Shown in pieces: positions 13,843 to 22,402 of a stretch of 64,000 bases of DNA (the first letter of the stretch is position 1; every line of letters begins with the position of its first letter). Below the pieces are notes generated by a model. The model did no database searches and had not been told where the DNA came from. It saw only the letters and a program-made list of their open reading frames with translations. Source of the DNA: Enterococcus sulfureus ATCC 49903 (GTDB lineage: Bacteria; Bacillota; Bacilli; Lactobacillales; Enterococcaceae); contig NZ_ASWO01000003.1 in NCBI RefSeq assembly GCF_000407605.1, positions 1 to 64,000 of the forward strand. Direction: 5' to 3'. The translations under genes and the position numbers were made by a program.

Positions 13843-14596
13843 TTGCTAACACTTCCTTTGCTAATTCTTGATACACTTCTGCTCCTTTAGAACGAATATC
13901 ATAATCAACAATAGATAAGCCATGGCTAGGTGCTTCTGAGAGCCGAATATTTCTTGGGATAATCGTTTCGTAAACTTTTTCTTGAAAATAACGACGAACT
14001 TCTTCCACGACTTCTGCTCCTAAATTAGTTCTCGCATCGTACATCGTTAACAACACGCCCTCGATCTCAAGAGTTGGATTAAAATGTTTTTGAACGAGAC
14101 GAACTGTATTTAATAACTGACTTAATCCTTCTAAGGCATAGTATTCACATTGAACAGGAATCAAAATAGAATCACTTGCAGTAAAAGCATTAATAGTTAA
14201 ATGACCAAGCGATGGTGGACAATCAATTAAAATAAAATCATAGTTTTCTTCCAATTCACTAATGGCACTTTTTAAACGCGATTCACGTGCCATCATAGAG
14301 GTCAATTCGATTTCTGCTCCTGCTAGCTGAAGCGTTGCAGGTACAATATCTAAATTTTCACGTGAACTTGGTAAAATAGCATCCACAATGGGAACTTCAT
14401 TGACTAAAACATCATAGATATCTTGTTCAACATCTGGCTTTCTCACACCCAAACCACTCGTTGCGTTTCCTTGTGCATCCATATCGATCAATAATACTTT
14501 TTGTCCCATATACGCTAAACTAGAACCTAAATTCACAGTGGTAGTTGTTTTTCCAACACCACCTTTTTGATTTGCGACTGAAATAATTCGTGCCAT
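13832..14596 (-). CDS. parA: Chromosome partitioning ATPase ParA (Soj)
   Basis: A 254-residue MinD/ParA-family ATPase. The deviant Walker A motif KGGVGKTTTTVNLG is at the N-terminus (residues 10-23) with the signature first Lys. Walker A' is LLIDMDAQGNAT and Walker B is FILIDCPPSLG. ATP-bound ParA binds DNA non-specifically and its ATPase is stimulated by ParB; in Bacillus it also regulates DnaA. It is co-transcribed with rsmG (12 nt upstream) and parB (overlapping). The start follows GGGAGGCGTCAAG. Confidence 0.95.
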   Translation of the reverse strand: MARIISVANQKGGVGKTTTTVNLGSSLAYMGQKVLLIDMDAQGNATSGLGVRKPDVEQDIYDVLVNEVPIVDAILPSSRENLDIVPATLQLAGAEIELTSMMARESRLKSAISELEENYDFILIDCPPSLGHLTINAFTASDSILIPVQCEYYALEGLSQLLNTVRLVQKHFNPTLEIEGVLLTMYDARTNLGAEVVEEVRRYFQEKVYETIIPRNIRLSEAPSHGLSIVDYDIRSKGAEVYQELAKEVLASEK

Positions 14597-14608
14597 CTTG
14601 ACGCCTCC

Positions 14609-15325
14609 CTATTTAATCGGTTGTTTATTTGGTGTTCCAGGTTTTCTTGGATACTTCTTAGGTGTTTCTTTACGCTTTTCAATAATCAGAAAATGACGAT
14701 GATCTCCACTAATTGGCAATACCATTTCTTTATCTTCACTGTATTTTCCACCTAAAATGGCAATAGCCGGTTTTGCTTCCAGTAACTCTTCTTCAGCTTT
14801 TGCTGCTTTCAATGCACAAAAAATTCCACCTTTTTTTAACAATGGCAAACACAGTTCAGCTAATACGTTTAATCGAGCAACGGCACGAGCGGTAACATAA
14901 TCAAACTGCTCACGAAATTGGCTATTTTGACCAAATGTTTCGGCACGGTCATGATACAACTCGACACCTGTAAGCCCTAGCTCAGAAACGAGTGTTTGAA
15001 GAAAGTTAATTCGTTTATTTAACGAGTCAACAATCGTAACTTGTAATTCCGGAAAAACGATTTTCAATGGGATACTTGGAAACCCAGCACCTGATCCGAC
15101 ATCGCATAATTTAGTGTTTGGATCAAAATCCATTGCGAAAGCCAACAAAATCGAATCATAAAAATGTTTTAAATAGACTTCTTTTTCCTCAGTGATAGCT
15201 GTTAAATTGATTTTTTCATTCCAATCTACTAACAATTCAAAATACTGTTGAAATTGATTCATTTGTAGTTCAGATAATTCGATATTTTTTTGATGTAATG
15301 CTTGTTTAAATTCTTCAGGTAACAT
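14609..15325 (-). CDS. rsmG: 16S rRNA (guanine-N7) methyltransferase RsmG (GidB)
   Basis: A 238-residue SAM-dependent methyltransferase that forms m7G527 in 16S rRNA; loss of it gives low-level streptomycin resistance in other bacteria. The Rossmann glycine motif is [14 protein letters not shown], the acidic residue is in [10 protein letters not shown], and the catalytic region contains TARAVARL. The C-terminal tail is basic ([10 protein letters not shown]). It leads the rsmG-parA-parB-DUF951-ychF run. In many genomes mnmG is the immediate neighbour; here a 6.9-kb polyamine cassette separates them. Confidence 0.96.
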   Translation of the reverse strand: MLPEEFKQALHQKNIELSELQMNQFQQYFELLVDWNEKINLTAITEEKEVYLKHFYDSILLAFAMDFDPNTKLCDVGSGAGFPSIPLKIVFPELQVTIVDSLNKRINFLQTLVSELGLTGVELYHDRAETFGQNSQFREQFDYVTARAVARLNVLAELCLPLLKKGGIFCALKAAKAEEELLEAKPAIAILGGKYSEDKEMVLPISGDHRHFLIIEKRKETPKKYPRKPGTPNKQPIK

Positions 15326-15375
15326 ATCTTTTCCTCTCTAAAGGGCATCATATTATGTATAATTTCATTATATTC

Positions 15376-15397
15376 GTGAAACAAAAATCTGTTTCAC
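15376..15397. repeat. Inverted repeat with parS-like arms, upstream of rsmG
   Basis: The arms GTGAAACA and TGTTTCAC are separated by six bases. Each arm equals half of a parS site, but they are turned outward and spaced apart. On the minus strand a weak promoter (TTGTTT, 17 bp, TATACA) uses the right part of the repeat as its -35. It lies 85 bp from the exact parS at 15482 and may be a decayed site or an operator. Confidence 0.5.
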
Positions 15398-15481
15398 AGA
15401 CTAAAACTAAGTGTAACGTAATTCGTTCATGCTTACAATACCTCTACGTTTTTTTCAATAAAGCTTAAATGTTTTTTTTAT

Positions 15482-15497
15482 TGTTTCACGTGAAACA
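15482..15497. promoter_or_regulatory. parS site 1
   Basis: TGTTTCACGTGAAACA is an exact 16-bp palindromic ParB-binding consensus. It lies between rsmG and the end of the polyamine operon, about 1 kb from parA. Confidence 0.93.
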
Positions 15498-15540
15498 TAA
15501 AAGACCTATACTCCCTCAATAGAAGTACAGATCCTTTATA
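15498..15540 (-). terminator. Probable terminator of the polyamine operon
   Basis: On the minus strand AAAG-ATCTGTACT pairs with GAGTATAGGT-CTTT (some G-U pairs, one bulged G), followed by TTTT. It lies just after the last gene of the operon. Confidence 0.6.
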
Positions 15541-15547
15541 AAAAAAT

Positions 15548-16516
15548 CTATATGTGATAACGGAATTGATGCCAATTTTTAACTGTTGGACCTAGATACA
15601 TCAGTTTTTTTCTTACTAAACTTCTAGCTATAATATGTTCTATTACTGAAAAATCCTCTATTAAAATACCGAGTTGTATAGATATCGAACCACTTTTAAC
15701 GATTTCTGCAGAGACAGTTTCATAAATTTGTTGTTCAAGTTTTACAACATCTACATCCGGATCTACAACTAAATGAAGTTGATCGACACTACTTGCGTCG
15801 ATTTGATAGTCGATTTGTTGTGCTTCTAATATTGTAAACAAGCGCAATCGCTCTGCTAACCGACGTGTAAATTGATATTTTTCAATCATGATAGGAATGC
15901 CCAAATCTACTTGATAGCAAGTCGTTTCTCTTGCTAACTGTTGACTAATTATTTGTTTAAAGCGACATTCGAACGATAGCTTTTGATTATGAACGAATAG
16001 CCCTAACATCGATTTAGTTGCAAAGACTAATGATGCCTGATTTAATGCGTAATTAAAGCGATACACACCTTTTGTAGATAAACGATAAGTATAGTCAGAT
16101 TCTTGTTGAAAATCAGATACATTCAATTTTAGTGCTACACTCGTCTTTATACAATATTCTAATAAAACTGGTCCAAACAAATACTCTAATGTATCAATGT
16201 ATTTTGTTTGCTGTATGTTCCTCATCGCTAACTGACAAGTTGATATAAATTCAGTATACTCGTCCAACGAAAGCTTCTGTATTAAAAAGGCAAAACGTGT
16301 TTCTAAATGATCCATTGCTTTTTGTATCGCAGCTTCAACTGTATCGTCTGTTTTAAAAAAAGCATCTACTTGTTGATGAAGTTTAGTCGACCATTTTAAT
16401 AAGATGACGTTCTTAGTTGAGGACTTTGAAACTTGAAAAACGATACGATAGAATCTATCTTCTGTTAGAAGTCTAGAATTACATACGAAGATATTTATTG
16501 ATTTTTGTTGTTCCAC
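15548..16516 (-). CDS. Unknown 322-residue protein, last gene of the polyamine operon
   Basis: I do not recognise this protein. It is soluble, with no signal peptide or membrane helix. The sequence alternates beta-like stretches (IVFQVSKSSTKNVILLKW, YRFNYALNQASLVFATKS) with helical ones. It has a basic C-terminus (RSLVRKKLMYLGPTVKNWHQ) and only four Cys. I see no P-loop, SAM-binding, helix-turn-helix or PLP motif. It begins 3 nt after the carboxyspermidine decarboxylase gene ends, so it is co-transcribed and probably translationally coupled, which suggests a role in polyamine metabolism or its control. An unusual acetyltransferase, a sensor or an assembly factor are all possible; none is supported. 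Confidence 0.85.
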   Translation of the reverse strand: MEQQKSINIFVCNSRLLTEDRFYRIVFQVSKSSTKNVILLKWSTKLHQQVDAFFKTDDTVEAAIQKAMDHLETRFAFLIQKLSLDEYTEFISTCQLAMRNIQQTKYIDTLEYLFGPVLLEYCIKTSVALKLNVSDFQQESDYTYRLSTKGVYRFNYALNQASLVFATKSMLGLFVHNQKLSFECRFKQIISQQLARETTCYQVDLGIPIMIEKYQFTRRLAERLRLFTILEAQQIDYQIDASSVDQLHLVVDPDVDVVKLEQQIYETVSAEIVKSGSISIQLGILIEDFSVIEHIIARSLVRKKLMYLGPTVKNWHQFRYHI

Positions 16517-16519
16517 AGG

Positions 16520-17662
16520 CTAAGACAGTCTTTCTTTAAACGTATCATAGCTAAACTTTTTAATACAAGTCAGTTTGTTTTCTAAGTCACATGTATAAAT
16601 CGATGCAAGTGGCATTCCGTTAAATGTATTGGTTTTTACCATTGAATAAATCGCCATATCACAGAAAATAACGCGATCTCCAATTTTCAATGGCTGTTTA
16701 AATGCATAATCTCCAATAATGTCACCTGCTAAACAAGTCGGACCACCAAAACGATAGGTATAAGGTGCTTCATTCGGCAAGTAACTTTCAAGAATATGTG
16801 GTCGATAAGGCATTTCTAAAACATCCGGCATATGACAAGTTGCCGAAGTATCCAAAATTGCATTTTTTATCGTTCCATTATGCGTAATATCTAAAACTGA
16901 AGCGACTAAATACCCCGCATTTAAAGCTACAGCTTCGCCTGGTTCTAAATAAACTTGTAGGTTATATGTGCGTTGAATATGAGTAATCAATTGGCATAAT
17001 AGATCCATATCGTAACCGTTTCGAGTAATATGATGTCCTCCACCAAAATTGATCCACTCTAATTGATGGAGATACTCTCCAAAATCTGCTTCGATTTTTT
17101 CTAGTGTAATTGCTAAAGCATCCGCATCTTGTTCACACAACGTATGAAAATGTAATCCACTTATTCCTGTTAAATCTGCTGTTTTTAACGCATCAAGTGT
17201 TATTCCAAGACGTGATCCGGGTGCACAAGGATCATAAATACTAGGACCATCTTGCGTCGAAATTTGCGGATTCACTCTTAATCCGCAAATTTTATTCGCT
17301 TGTAACACTTGATTCTTATATGTTTCCCACTGTGTCAACGAATTAAAAACAAAGTGATCGGCGACTTCCAATAATTCTGTAACCTCTTGTGCTCGAAAAG
17401 CTGGAGAATAAACATGTGTTTCTTTACCAAATTCTTCAGAACCTAAACGCGCTTCATAAATTCCGCTAGCAGTAGTTCCATCTAAATACTCTGCCATTAG
17501 AGGATAGTAAGCATACATTGAAAAAGCTTTTTGAGCTAATAAGATTTTACAACCGGTTACTTCTTTGATGTGACGCAATTGCTCAAGATTTTTACGTAAA
17601 AGACGTTCTTCGATCACAAAACTTGGGGTCATGACTTGATCTACAGGCCAAGAAATTTCCAT
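16520..17662 (-). CDS. nspC: Carboxynorspermidine/carboxyspermidine decarboxylase (NspC-like)
   Basis: A 380-residue fold-type III PLP enzyme that decarboxylates carboxy(nor)spermidine to (nor)spermidine. The PLP Lys lies in KILLAQKAFSMY (about residue 44). Other family marks are LHFHTLCEQ, the glycine loop NFGGGHHI, LEPGEAV, and the active-site Cys region FGGPTCLAGD near 310. The length matches NspC. It overlaps the dehydrogenase gene by one base, so both steps of the aspartate-semialdehyde-dependent route are made together. The product is inferred to be spermidine because putrescine, made by SpeA and SpeB of the same operon, is the likely substrate amine. Confidence 0.9.
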   Translation of the reverse strand: MEISWPVDQVMTPSFVIEERLLRKNLEQLRHIKEVTGCKILLAQKAFSMYAYYPLMAEYLDGTTASGIYEARLGSEEFGKETHVYSPAFRAQEVTELLEVADHFVFNSLTQWETYKNQVLQANKICGLRVNPQISTQDGPSIYDPCAPGSRLGITLDALKTADLTGISGLHFHTLCEQDADALAITLEKIEADFGEYLHQLEWINFGGGHHITRNGYDMDLLCQLITHIQRTYNLQVYLEPGEAVALNAGYLVASVLDITHNGTIKNAILDTSATCHMPDVLEMPYRPHILESYLPNEAPYTYRFGGPTCLAGDIIGDYAFKQPLKIGDRVIFCDMAIYSMVKTNTFNGMPLASIYTCDLENKLTCIKKFSYDTFKERLS

Positions 17663-18864
17663 TATTCACTCACCAAAACAGGTGCAAAATCTTCTTTCCA
17701 AGGTAATCCCCAAACATTCAAAGCATCCATAAAAGGATCTGGATTCATTTCTTCAACGTTATAAACACCAGGTTTTTGCCATAACCCTTGAACCACTAAC
17801 ATCGCGCCAATCATCGCTGGCACACCAGTAGTATAAGAAACTGCTTGTGATCCTACTTCACGGTAACACTCTTCATGATCACAAACATTGTAAACATAGT
17901 AATTTACTTCTTTCCCATCTTTTTTCCCACGATAGATACACCCAATATTCGTTTTTCCTTTAGTACGCGGACCTAATGAAGCTGGATCTGGTAAAACAGC
18001 TTTTAAGAATTGTAATGGAATAATTTCTTTACCTTCATACATGATTGGTTCGATTGAGGTCATTCCAACGTTTTCTAAGCTACGTAAATGCGTCAAATAA
18101 CTTTCACCAAATGTCATAAAGAAACGGATTCGTTTGATTCCTTTGATATTTAATGCTAATGATTCTAATTCTTCATGGTGTAATAAATACATATCTTTAG
18201 GCCCTACTTCTGGAAAATCATATACTTTTTTGATTTCCATCGGTTTCGTTTCAATCCATTGTCCTTCTTCCCAGTAACTTCCATTAGCTGAAACTTCACG
18301 GATATTGATTTCAGGATTAAAATTAGTTGCAAATGGATACCCATGATCACCAGCATTGCAATCTAAAATATCAATATAATTGATTTCATCAAAATAATGT
18401 TTTTGTGCATAAGCTGAAAATACACCTGTGACACCTGGATCAAATCCAGAACCTAAGATTGCTGTGATTCCTGCTTGTTCAAATTTTTCACGGTACTCCC
18501 ATTGCCATTTATATTCGAATTTTGCGGTATCTTCTGGTTCATAATTTGCTGTATCTAAATAGTGCGTCTTTGTTGCTAAACAGGCATCCATAATCGTTAA
18601 ATCTTGATAAGGTAATGCCAAATTGATCACGATATCTGGTTGTACTTTTTCAATTAGTGCAATCAATTCATCAACATTATCCGCATCTACTTGAGCTGTT
18701 GTAATAGTTGTTCCTTTGCCGTCTAATTCAGCTTTTAATGCTTCACATTTTGAAACGGTCCGTGAAGCAATACATAATTCATCAAACACCTCATGATTTT
18801 GTACGATTTTATGAACAGTAACTCCCGCGACGCCACCTGCGCCAATAACTAATGCTTTTGCCAT
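17662..18864 (-). CDS. Carboxyspermidine dehydrogenase (saccharopine dehydrogenase family)
   Basis: A 400-residue NAD(P)-dependent reductase. The Rossmann motif VIGAGGVAGVTVHK starts at residue 6; LGSGFDPGVTGVFSAY, around residue 155, is typical of the Lys9/carboxynorspermidine dehydrogenase group. This family condenses L-aspartate beta-semialdehyde with a diamine (putrescine or diaminopropane) and reduces the imine to the carboxypolyamine. Adjacency to an NspC-like decarboxylase makes this role much more likely than lysine metabolism. An alternative is that it acts on agmatine to form carboxyaminopropylagmatine, with the neighbouring ureohydrolase acting afterwards. The start follows GAGGGGGAAAAATA. 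Confidence 0.88.
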   Translation of the reverse strand: MAKALVIGAGGVAGVTVHKIVQNHEVFDELCIASRTVSKCEALKAELDGKGTTITTAQVDADNVDELIALIEKVQPDIVINLALPYQDLTIMDACLATKTHYLDTANYEPEDTAKFEYKWQWEYREKFEQAGITAILGSGFDPGVTGVFSAYAQKHYFDEINYIDILDCNAGDHGYPFATNFNPEINIREVSANGSYWEEGQWIETKPMEIKKVYDFPEVGPKDMYLLHHEELESLALNIKGIKRIRFFMTFGESYLTHLRSLENVGMTSIEPIMYEGKEIIPLQFLKAVLPDPASLGPRTKGKTNIGCIYRGKKDGKEVNYYVYNVCDHEECYREVGSQAVSYTTGVPAMIGAMLVVQGLWQKPGVYNVEEMNPDPFMDALNVWGLPWKEDFAPVLVSE

Positions 18865-18878
18865 TATTTTTCCCCCTC

Positions 18879-19730
18879 TTAGTTTGTTGCTAATAATATC
18901 TCACGAATAATTTTCCCTGCCAAAGCAGTTGATGCTCCACTTAGGTCATATTGTGGTGACAATTCATTGACATCGATCCCCACGATCGGAAGTGCTGAAA
19001 TTTCTAAAATTGCTTGTAATAATTCTGGAAACATGACACCACCTGCTTCAGGTGTTCCTGTACCAGGAAATGCTGCTGGATCCAATACATCCAAATCTAG
19101 TGTGAAATAAACCGGTACCTTTTTCTCTTTTAATGTTGCAACAACTTCTGTTAAGCCAGTAAAATCAAATTTTTGTAAATAAGTATGTTCTTTAGCAAAC
19201 TTAAATTCTGCTCGCTCCCCTGAACGAATCCCAAATTGATAGATTTTATCGTCACCAATCAAATCATGTACGCGACGAATCACTGTTGCGTGTGATAATT
19301 TGGCATCTAAATAGGTATCACGCAGATCTGTATGTGCATCAAATTGAATAACATGAATATCTGGATACTGTTCAAAAATCGCTTCAAATGCACCTAACGT
19401 AACCAAATGTTCGCCACCAATCATAAACGGACGTTTTTTAGCGGCTAAAATCGTAGCAGTTTGTTGTTTAATATCTTTTAATGCCAAATCGACACGTCCA
19501 AAAGATAACTCCAAATCACCAGCATCAAAAATCGCAAGATCTTCTAAATCTTTATCTTGGTAAGGGCTATACGTTTCTAGGCCAAATGAATCAGCACGAA
19601 TCGCTCGACTCGCAAAGCGTGTGCCTGGACGAAACGAAGTTGTTGAATCAAAAGGTGCACCAAATAGTACGGTTGTAGCGTCTTCAAACGACGCATCACA
19701 AGCAAGAAATGTTTCAATGTTTGGTTTCAT
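18879..19730 (-). CDS. speB: Agmatinase (ureohydrolase family)
   Basis: A 283-residue binuclear-manganese ureohydrolase that converts agmatine to putrescine and urea. The metal ligands are visible in GGEHLVTLG, QFDAHTDLRD and TLDLDVLDPA. The agmatinase-type ending VGIDVNELSPQYD is present. The length is normal. It overlaps the upstream speE-like gene by 17 nt and lies 14 nt before the dehydrogenase gene. With SpeA it gives a two-step path from arginine to putrescine. If the dehydrogenase uses agmatine directly, this enzyme could instead release urea from aminopropylagmatine. Confidence 0.92.
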   Translation of the reverse strand: MKPNIETFLACDASFEDATTVLFGAPFDSTTSFRPGTRFASRAIRADSFGLETYSPYQDKDLEDLAIFDAGDLELSFGRVDLALKDIKQQTATILAAKKRPFMIGGEHLVTLGAFEAIFEQYPDIHVIQFDAHTDLRDTYLDAKLSHATVIRRVHDLIGDDKIYQFGIRSGERAEFKFAKEHTYLQKFDFTGLTEVVATLKEKKVPVYFTLDLDVLDPAAFPGTGTPEAGGVMFPELLQAILEISALPIVGIDVNELSPQYDLSGASTALAGKIIREILLATN

Positions 19731-20571
19731 TTTCTAAAAACTCCTTTATATAGGTCGGTAAGTAAAATGCGCCTTGATGAATCATTGGATTATAAAAATG
19801 TGTCATAATCTGTTTATCCGACCACTTTTCAATATTTAGATTGACTAAAGGATCGATTTGTTTACTTGAAAATCCAAATAATAAATATCCAGCAGCATAG
19901 CTTGGGACACTTGTCATATAAACTTCGTTGATAGGAAAAACACTGGCAACTGTTCGTCTGATATGAGCAAGTGCATCTAAATCTTCTTGATAAAATCCGT
20001 TTGCTTGTTGGCTAATTAATATTCCATTTTCGGAAAGAGCATTATAACAATTTCCATAGAATTCTTTAGTAAATAAGCTTTCATTGATACCAAATGGATC
20101 TGCAGAATCAACAATGATTAAATCATAAATTTCTTTCGTTACTCGAACGTATCGTAAGCCATCTTGGATAAATAAGCGGACTCTAGGATCAGCAAAACTT
20201 TGTTTTGAATAAGCTAGATATTGTTTACTTACTTCAATCACCCGTTCATCTAGCTCAACCACATCGATTTGTGTAACCATATCATATTTTTCTAATTCTT
20301 TTAAAACACCGCCATCACATCCACCTAAGACTAAAACCTTTTTGATTTCCACGTTAGTAGCCATAGCGACATGGACCATCATTTCACTATAGAAAAATTC
20401 ATCTTTATCTGTTGTAATCAATTGTCCATCAAGGGTCAGTAATCGACCAAATTCACTCGACTCAAAAATATCAATTTGCTGGTATTCCGATCGTTCTTGA
20501 TACAACTGAGACTCTACTTTAATAGATAATTTGACTCCTTCATTGTGGTAATCAGATAACCATAAATCCAT
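19714..20571 (-). CDS. speE: Spermidine synthase-like aminopropyltransferase
   Basis: A 285-residue protein of the spermidine synthase fold. An N-terminal beta domain (about 1-60) is followed by the Rossmann domain. Family marks are TTDKDEFFYSEMMVHVAM, the nucleotide loop VLGGCDGGVLKE, VVELDERVIEVSK and the catalytic-Asp region IIVDSADPFG. The loop is usually GGGDGG; here the third position is Cys, and the usual His of YHEM is Ser. SpeE needs decarboxylated AdoMet, yet no speD-like gene is in the operon or window. It may use an AdoMet decarboxylase encoded elsewhere, or it may have diverged. The start is 4 nt after speA. Confidence 0.85.
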   Translation of the reverse strand: MDLWLSDYHNEGVKLSIKVESQLYQERSEYQQIDIFESSEFGRLLTLDGQLITTDKDEFFYSEMMVHVAMATNVEIKKVLVLGGCDGGVLKELEKYDMVTQIDVVELDERVIEVSKQYLAYSKQSFADPRVRLFIQDGLRYVRVTKEIYDLIIVDSADPFGINESLFTKEFYGNCYNALSENGILISQQANGFYQEDLDALAHIRRTVASVFPINEVYMTSVPSYAAGYLLFGFSSKQIDPLVNLNIEKWSDKQIMTHFYNPMIHQGAFYLPTYIKEFLENETKH

Positions 20572-20575
20572 TTAC

Positions 20576-22027
20576 TCATCCCCTTACTACGCGAATGCTA
20601 TTTAATTCTGGATCCTCTGTCCCCATTAAAAAACAGCCTTTTTCTTTTGCATACAAAATATGTTCAATAACTTCGGATGTAATTCGTTCACCTGGTGCTA
20701 CGATAGGAATACCTGGCGGATAGCACATCACCATCTCTCCAGCTATTTGATTTAAACTATCACTCAATATCATAGACTCTTTGGTAGCAAAAAAAGCTTG
20801 CTTAGGTGTCATTACGACTTCGGTTTTAGCAATATCAAATACTAGTAAGTCTTTTTTAGGCTTTTTAAAGCGACGTCTAATTTCTAAAAGCGCACCGACT
20901 AAACGTTCAATATCAACAATTCTATCACCGACAGAGATATACGCTAAAATATTGGCCGTATCTCCAAATTCAATTTGGATATTGTATTCATCACGTAAAA
21001 GATCATAGACCTCAGAACCAGTTAAACCCAAACCAGTTGTTTGAATGACTAATTTAGTCCGATCAAAGTCATAAATACCGCTACGATCAATAACTTCTGT
21101 CGAATAGGCATAGTAATCACCGATTTCATTGATTTCATCACGTGCATATTGAGCTAAATCTAAAACACGTTGAAAAATTTCTTTTCCTCTTAATGCTAAT
21201 GTCTGTCTTGAAAGATCTAAACTTGCCATTAATAAATAGCTCGCACTTGTGGTTTGTGTTAAATTAATAATTTGACGTACGTATTCCCCATCTAATTCGT
21301 CATTACACAATAAAAATGAACTTTGCGTTAATGATCCACCTGATTTGTGCATACTAACCGCGGCCATATCACATCCTGCATGCATTGCAGCAATGGGTAA
21401 GTTTTTCCCAAAATACAAATGTGTTCCATGTGCTTCATCAACTAGTACCCTCAATCCAGCTTGGTGTGCATATTCTGTAATATGAACCAGATCAGAACAA
21501 ATCCCATAGTAAGTTGGATTATTTACCAAGATCGCTTTCGCTTCTGGATGTAGATCAATTGCTTCTTTAACAAGTTCCAAAGGCATCCCTGTTGAGATCT
21601 CTAAGTCTTTTTGTAATGGTGTCTCGACATAAACTGGAATCCCTCCACACATGATCAGCGCGTTGATGACACTTTTATGCACATTACGCGGCAAAATAAT
21701 CATATCGCCTTCTTTAATCGTGGCATAGATCATGTTTTGAACTGCTTGCGTCGTCCCATTGACCATAAAAAAAGCATGTGCAGCAGAAAATGCTTGTGCT
21801 GCTAGTTCTTCAGCTTCACGAATAACTGATACAGGATGGCTCAAATTATCTAATAGTTGCATCGAATTAGCGTCCATAGCAATTGCTTTTTCTCCAAAAA
21901 GTTGAGTTAACTCGGTACTTCCTTTACCACGTTTATGTCCTGGCACATCAAATGGTACAACGCGACGCTTTTGGAGTTGATACAATGCCTCCACAATTGG
22001 TGCTTGATTTTGGTTTATCTCTTTCAT
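20576..22027 (-). CDS. speA: Arginine decarboxylase (short fold-I type, SpeA/YaaO-like)
   Basis: A 483-residue PLP enzyme of the Orn/Lys/Arg decarboxylase family lacking the N-terminal wing domain, like B. subtilis SpeA. Marks are FDVPGHKRGKG at the N-terminus, FMVNGTTQAVQNM, LVDEAHGTH (the Asp contacts the PLP ring) and the PLP Lys in SMHKSGGSLTQSS. A C-terminal domain contains CYPPGIPIVAPGE. The neighbouring agmatinase indicates arginine as substrate and agmatine as product; lysine cannot be ruled out from sequence. It is the first gene of the operon and is preceded by a 370-nt leader ending in a terminator, so its expression is probably set by attenuation. The ribosome site is GGGCGGAGACA. 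Confidence 0.9.
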   Translation of the reverse strand: MKEINQNQAPIVEALYQLQKRRVVPFDVPGHKRGKGSTELTQLFGEKAIAMDANSMQLLDNLSHPVSVIREAEELAAQAFSAAHAFFMVNGTTQAVQNMIYATIKEGDMIILPRNVHKSVINALIMCGGIPVYVETPLQKDLEISTGMPLELVKEAIDLHPEAKAILVNNPTYYGICSDLVHITEYAHQAGLRVLVDEAHGTHLYFGKNLPIAAMHAGCDMAAVSMHKSGGSLTQSSFLLCNDELDGEYVRQIINLTQTTSASYLLMASLDLSRQTLALRGKEIFQRVLDLAQYARDEINEIGDYYAYSTEVIDRSGIYDFDRTKLVIQTTGLGLTGSEVYDLLRDEYNIQIEFGDTANILAYISVGDRIVDIERLVGALLEIRRRFKKPKKDLLVFDIAKTEVVMTPKQAFFATKESMILSDSLNQIAGEMVMCYPPGIPIVAPGERITSEVIEHILYAKEKGCFLMGTEDPELNSIRVVRG

Positions 22028-22396
22028 TGTCTCCGCCCTTCTCTAAGTTTTTTTACAAAAAAAGCACACCACTATCAACTATAGTGGTGTGCTGAAAAAT
22101 TCTACCTAAATAAACCCATGACCGTCTATACAAATCAATTGTATACAACCATCATATCTATGGGTATGTAGAACGCTAGAGCCTTTTCTATAGTACATCT
22201 TGACTTTTACTATTCTCACTGATCGTCTTTGTGAACGAAAAATTCACAAAAAATTTGAGTCGATAACTTAGTGCTATCTCTTCAATGGGCGCGGAAGCCC
22301 CTTTACTACTTCAAACCTGTTAGAATATCTAACAGCAATAAGTTTGGCTAAAGTCAAAGATAATACTCGCCTCTCTCGTTCGCAACAAACGTTGCA
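22028..22396 (-). promoter_or_regulatory. Structured leader of the polyamine operon, candidate riboswitch of unknown class
   Basis: Reading leftward, an initial hairpin (GCAAC/GTTGC, 22382-22395) is followed by a multibranch domain. The domain is closed by an 11-bp helix between 22350-22361 and 22197-22207. It contains four stem-loops: CTGTTAGA/TCTAACAG (22317-22335), GGGC/GCCC (22287-22300), GATAAC/GCTATC (22262-22278) and TTTGTGAA/TTCACAAA (22228-22250). An outer helix (22373-22380 with 22172-22181) shares bases with a long downstream hairpin (22100-22173), so the two are mutually exclusive. A strong terminator follows at 22057-22093, 30 nt before speA. No T-box core is present. The domain AGAGGCG...AAAGGGG...TGAAG faintly recalls lysine riboswitches, but other conserved parts are missing. 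Confidence 0.72.
22057..22093 (-). terminator. Leader terminator before speA
   Basis: AGCACACCACTAT-AGTTG-ATAGTGGTGTGCT is a perfect 13-bp stem followed on the minus strand by seven T. It ends 30 nt before the speA start, so read-through must be controlled for the operon to be expressed. Confidence 0.93.
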
Positions 22397-22402
22397 TGAA
22401 AG

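Noticed and set aside
14355-14371. Additional parS within parA
   Set aside because: TTTTCACGTGAACTT shares the centre but has about five mismatches to the 16-mer; too weak to call.
22100-22396. Canonical lysine riboswitch or T-box in the speA leader
   Set aside because: No T-box core (TGGNACC) is present. Only scattered lysine-riboswitch-like segments are seen, without the other conserved junction and loop elements, so neither class was assigned.
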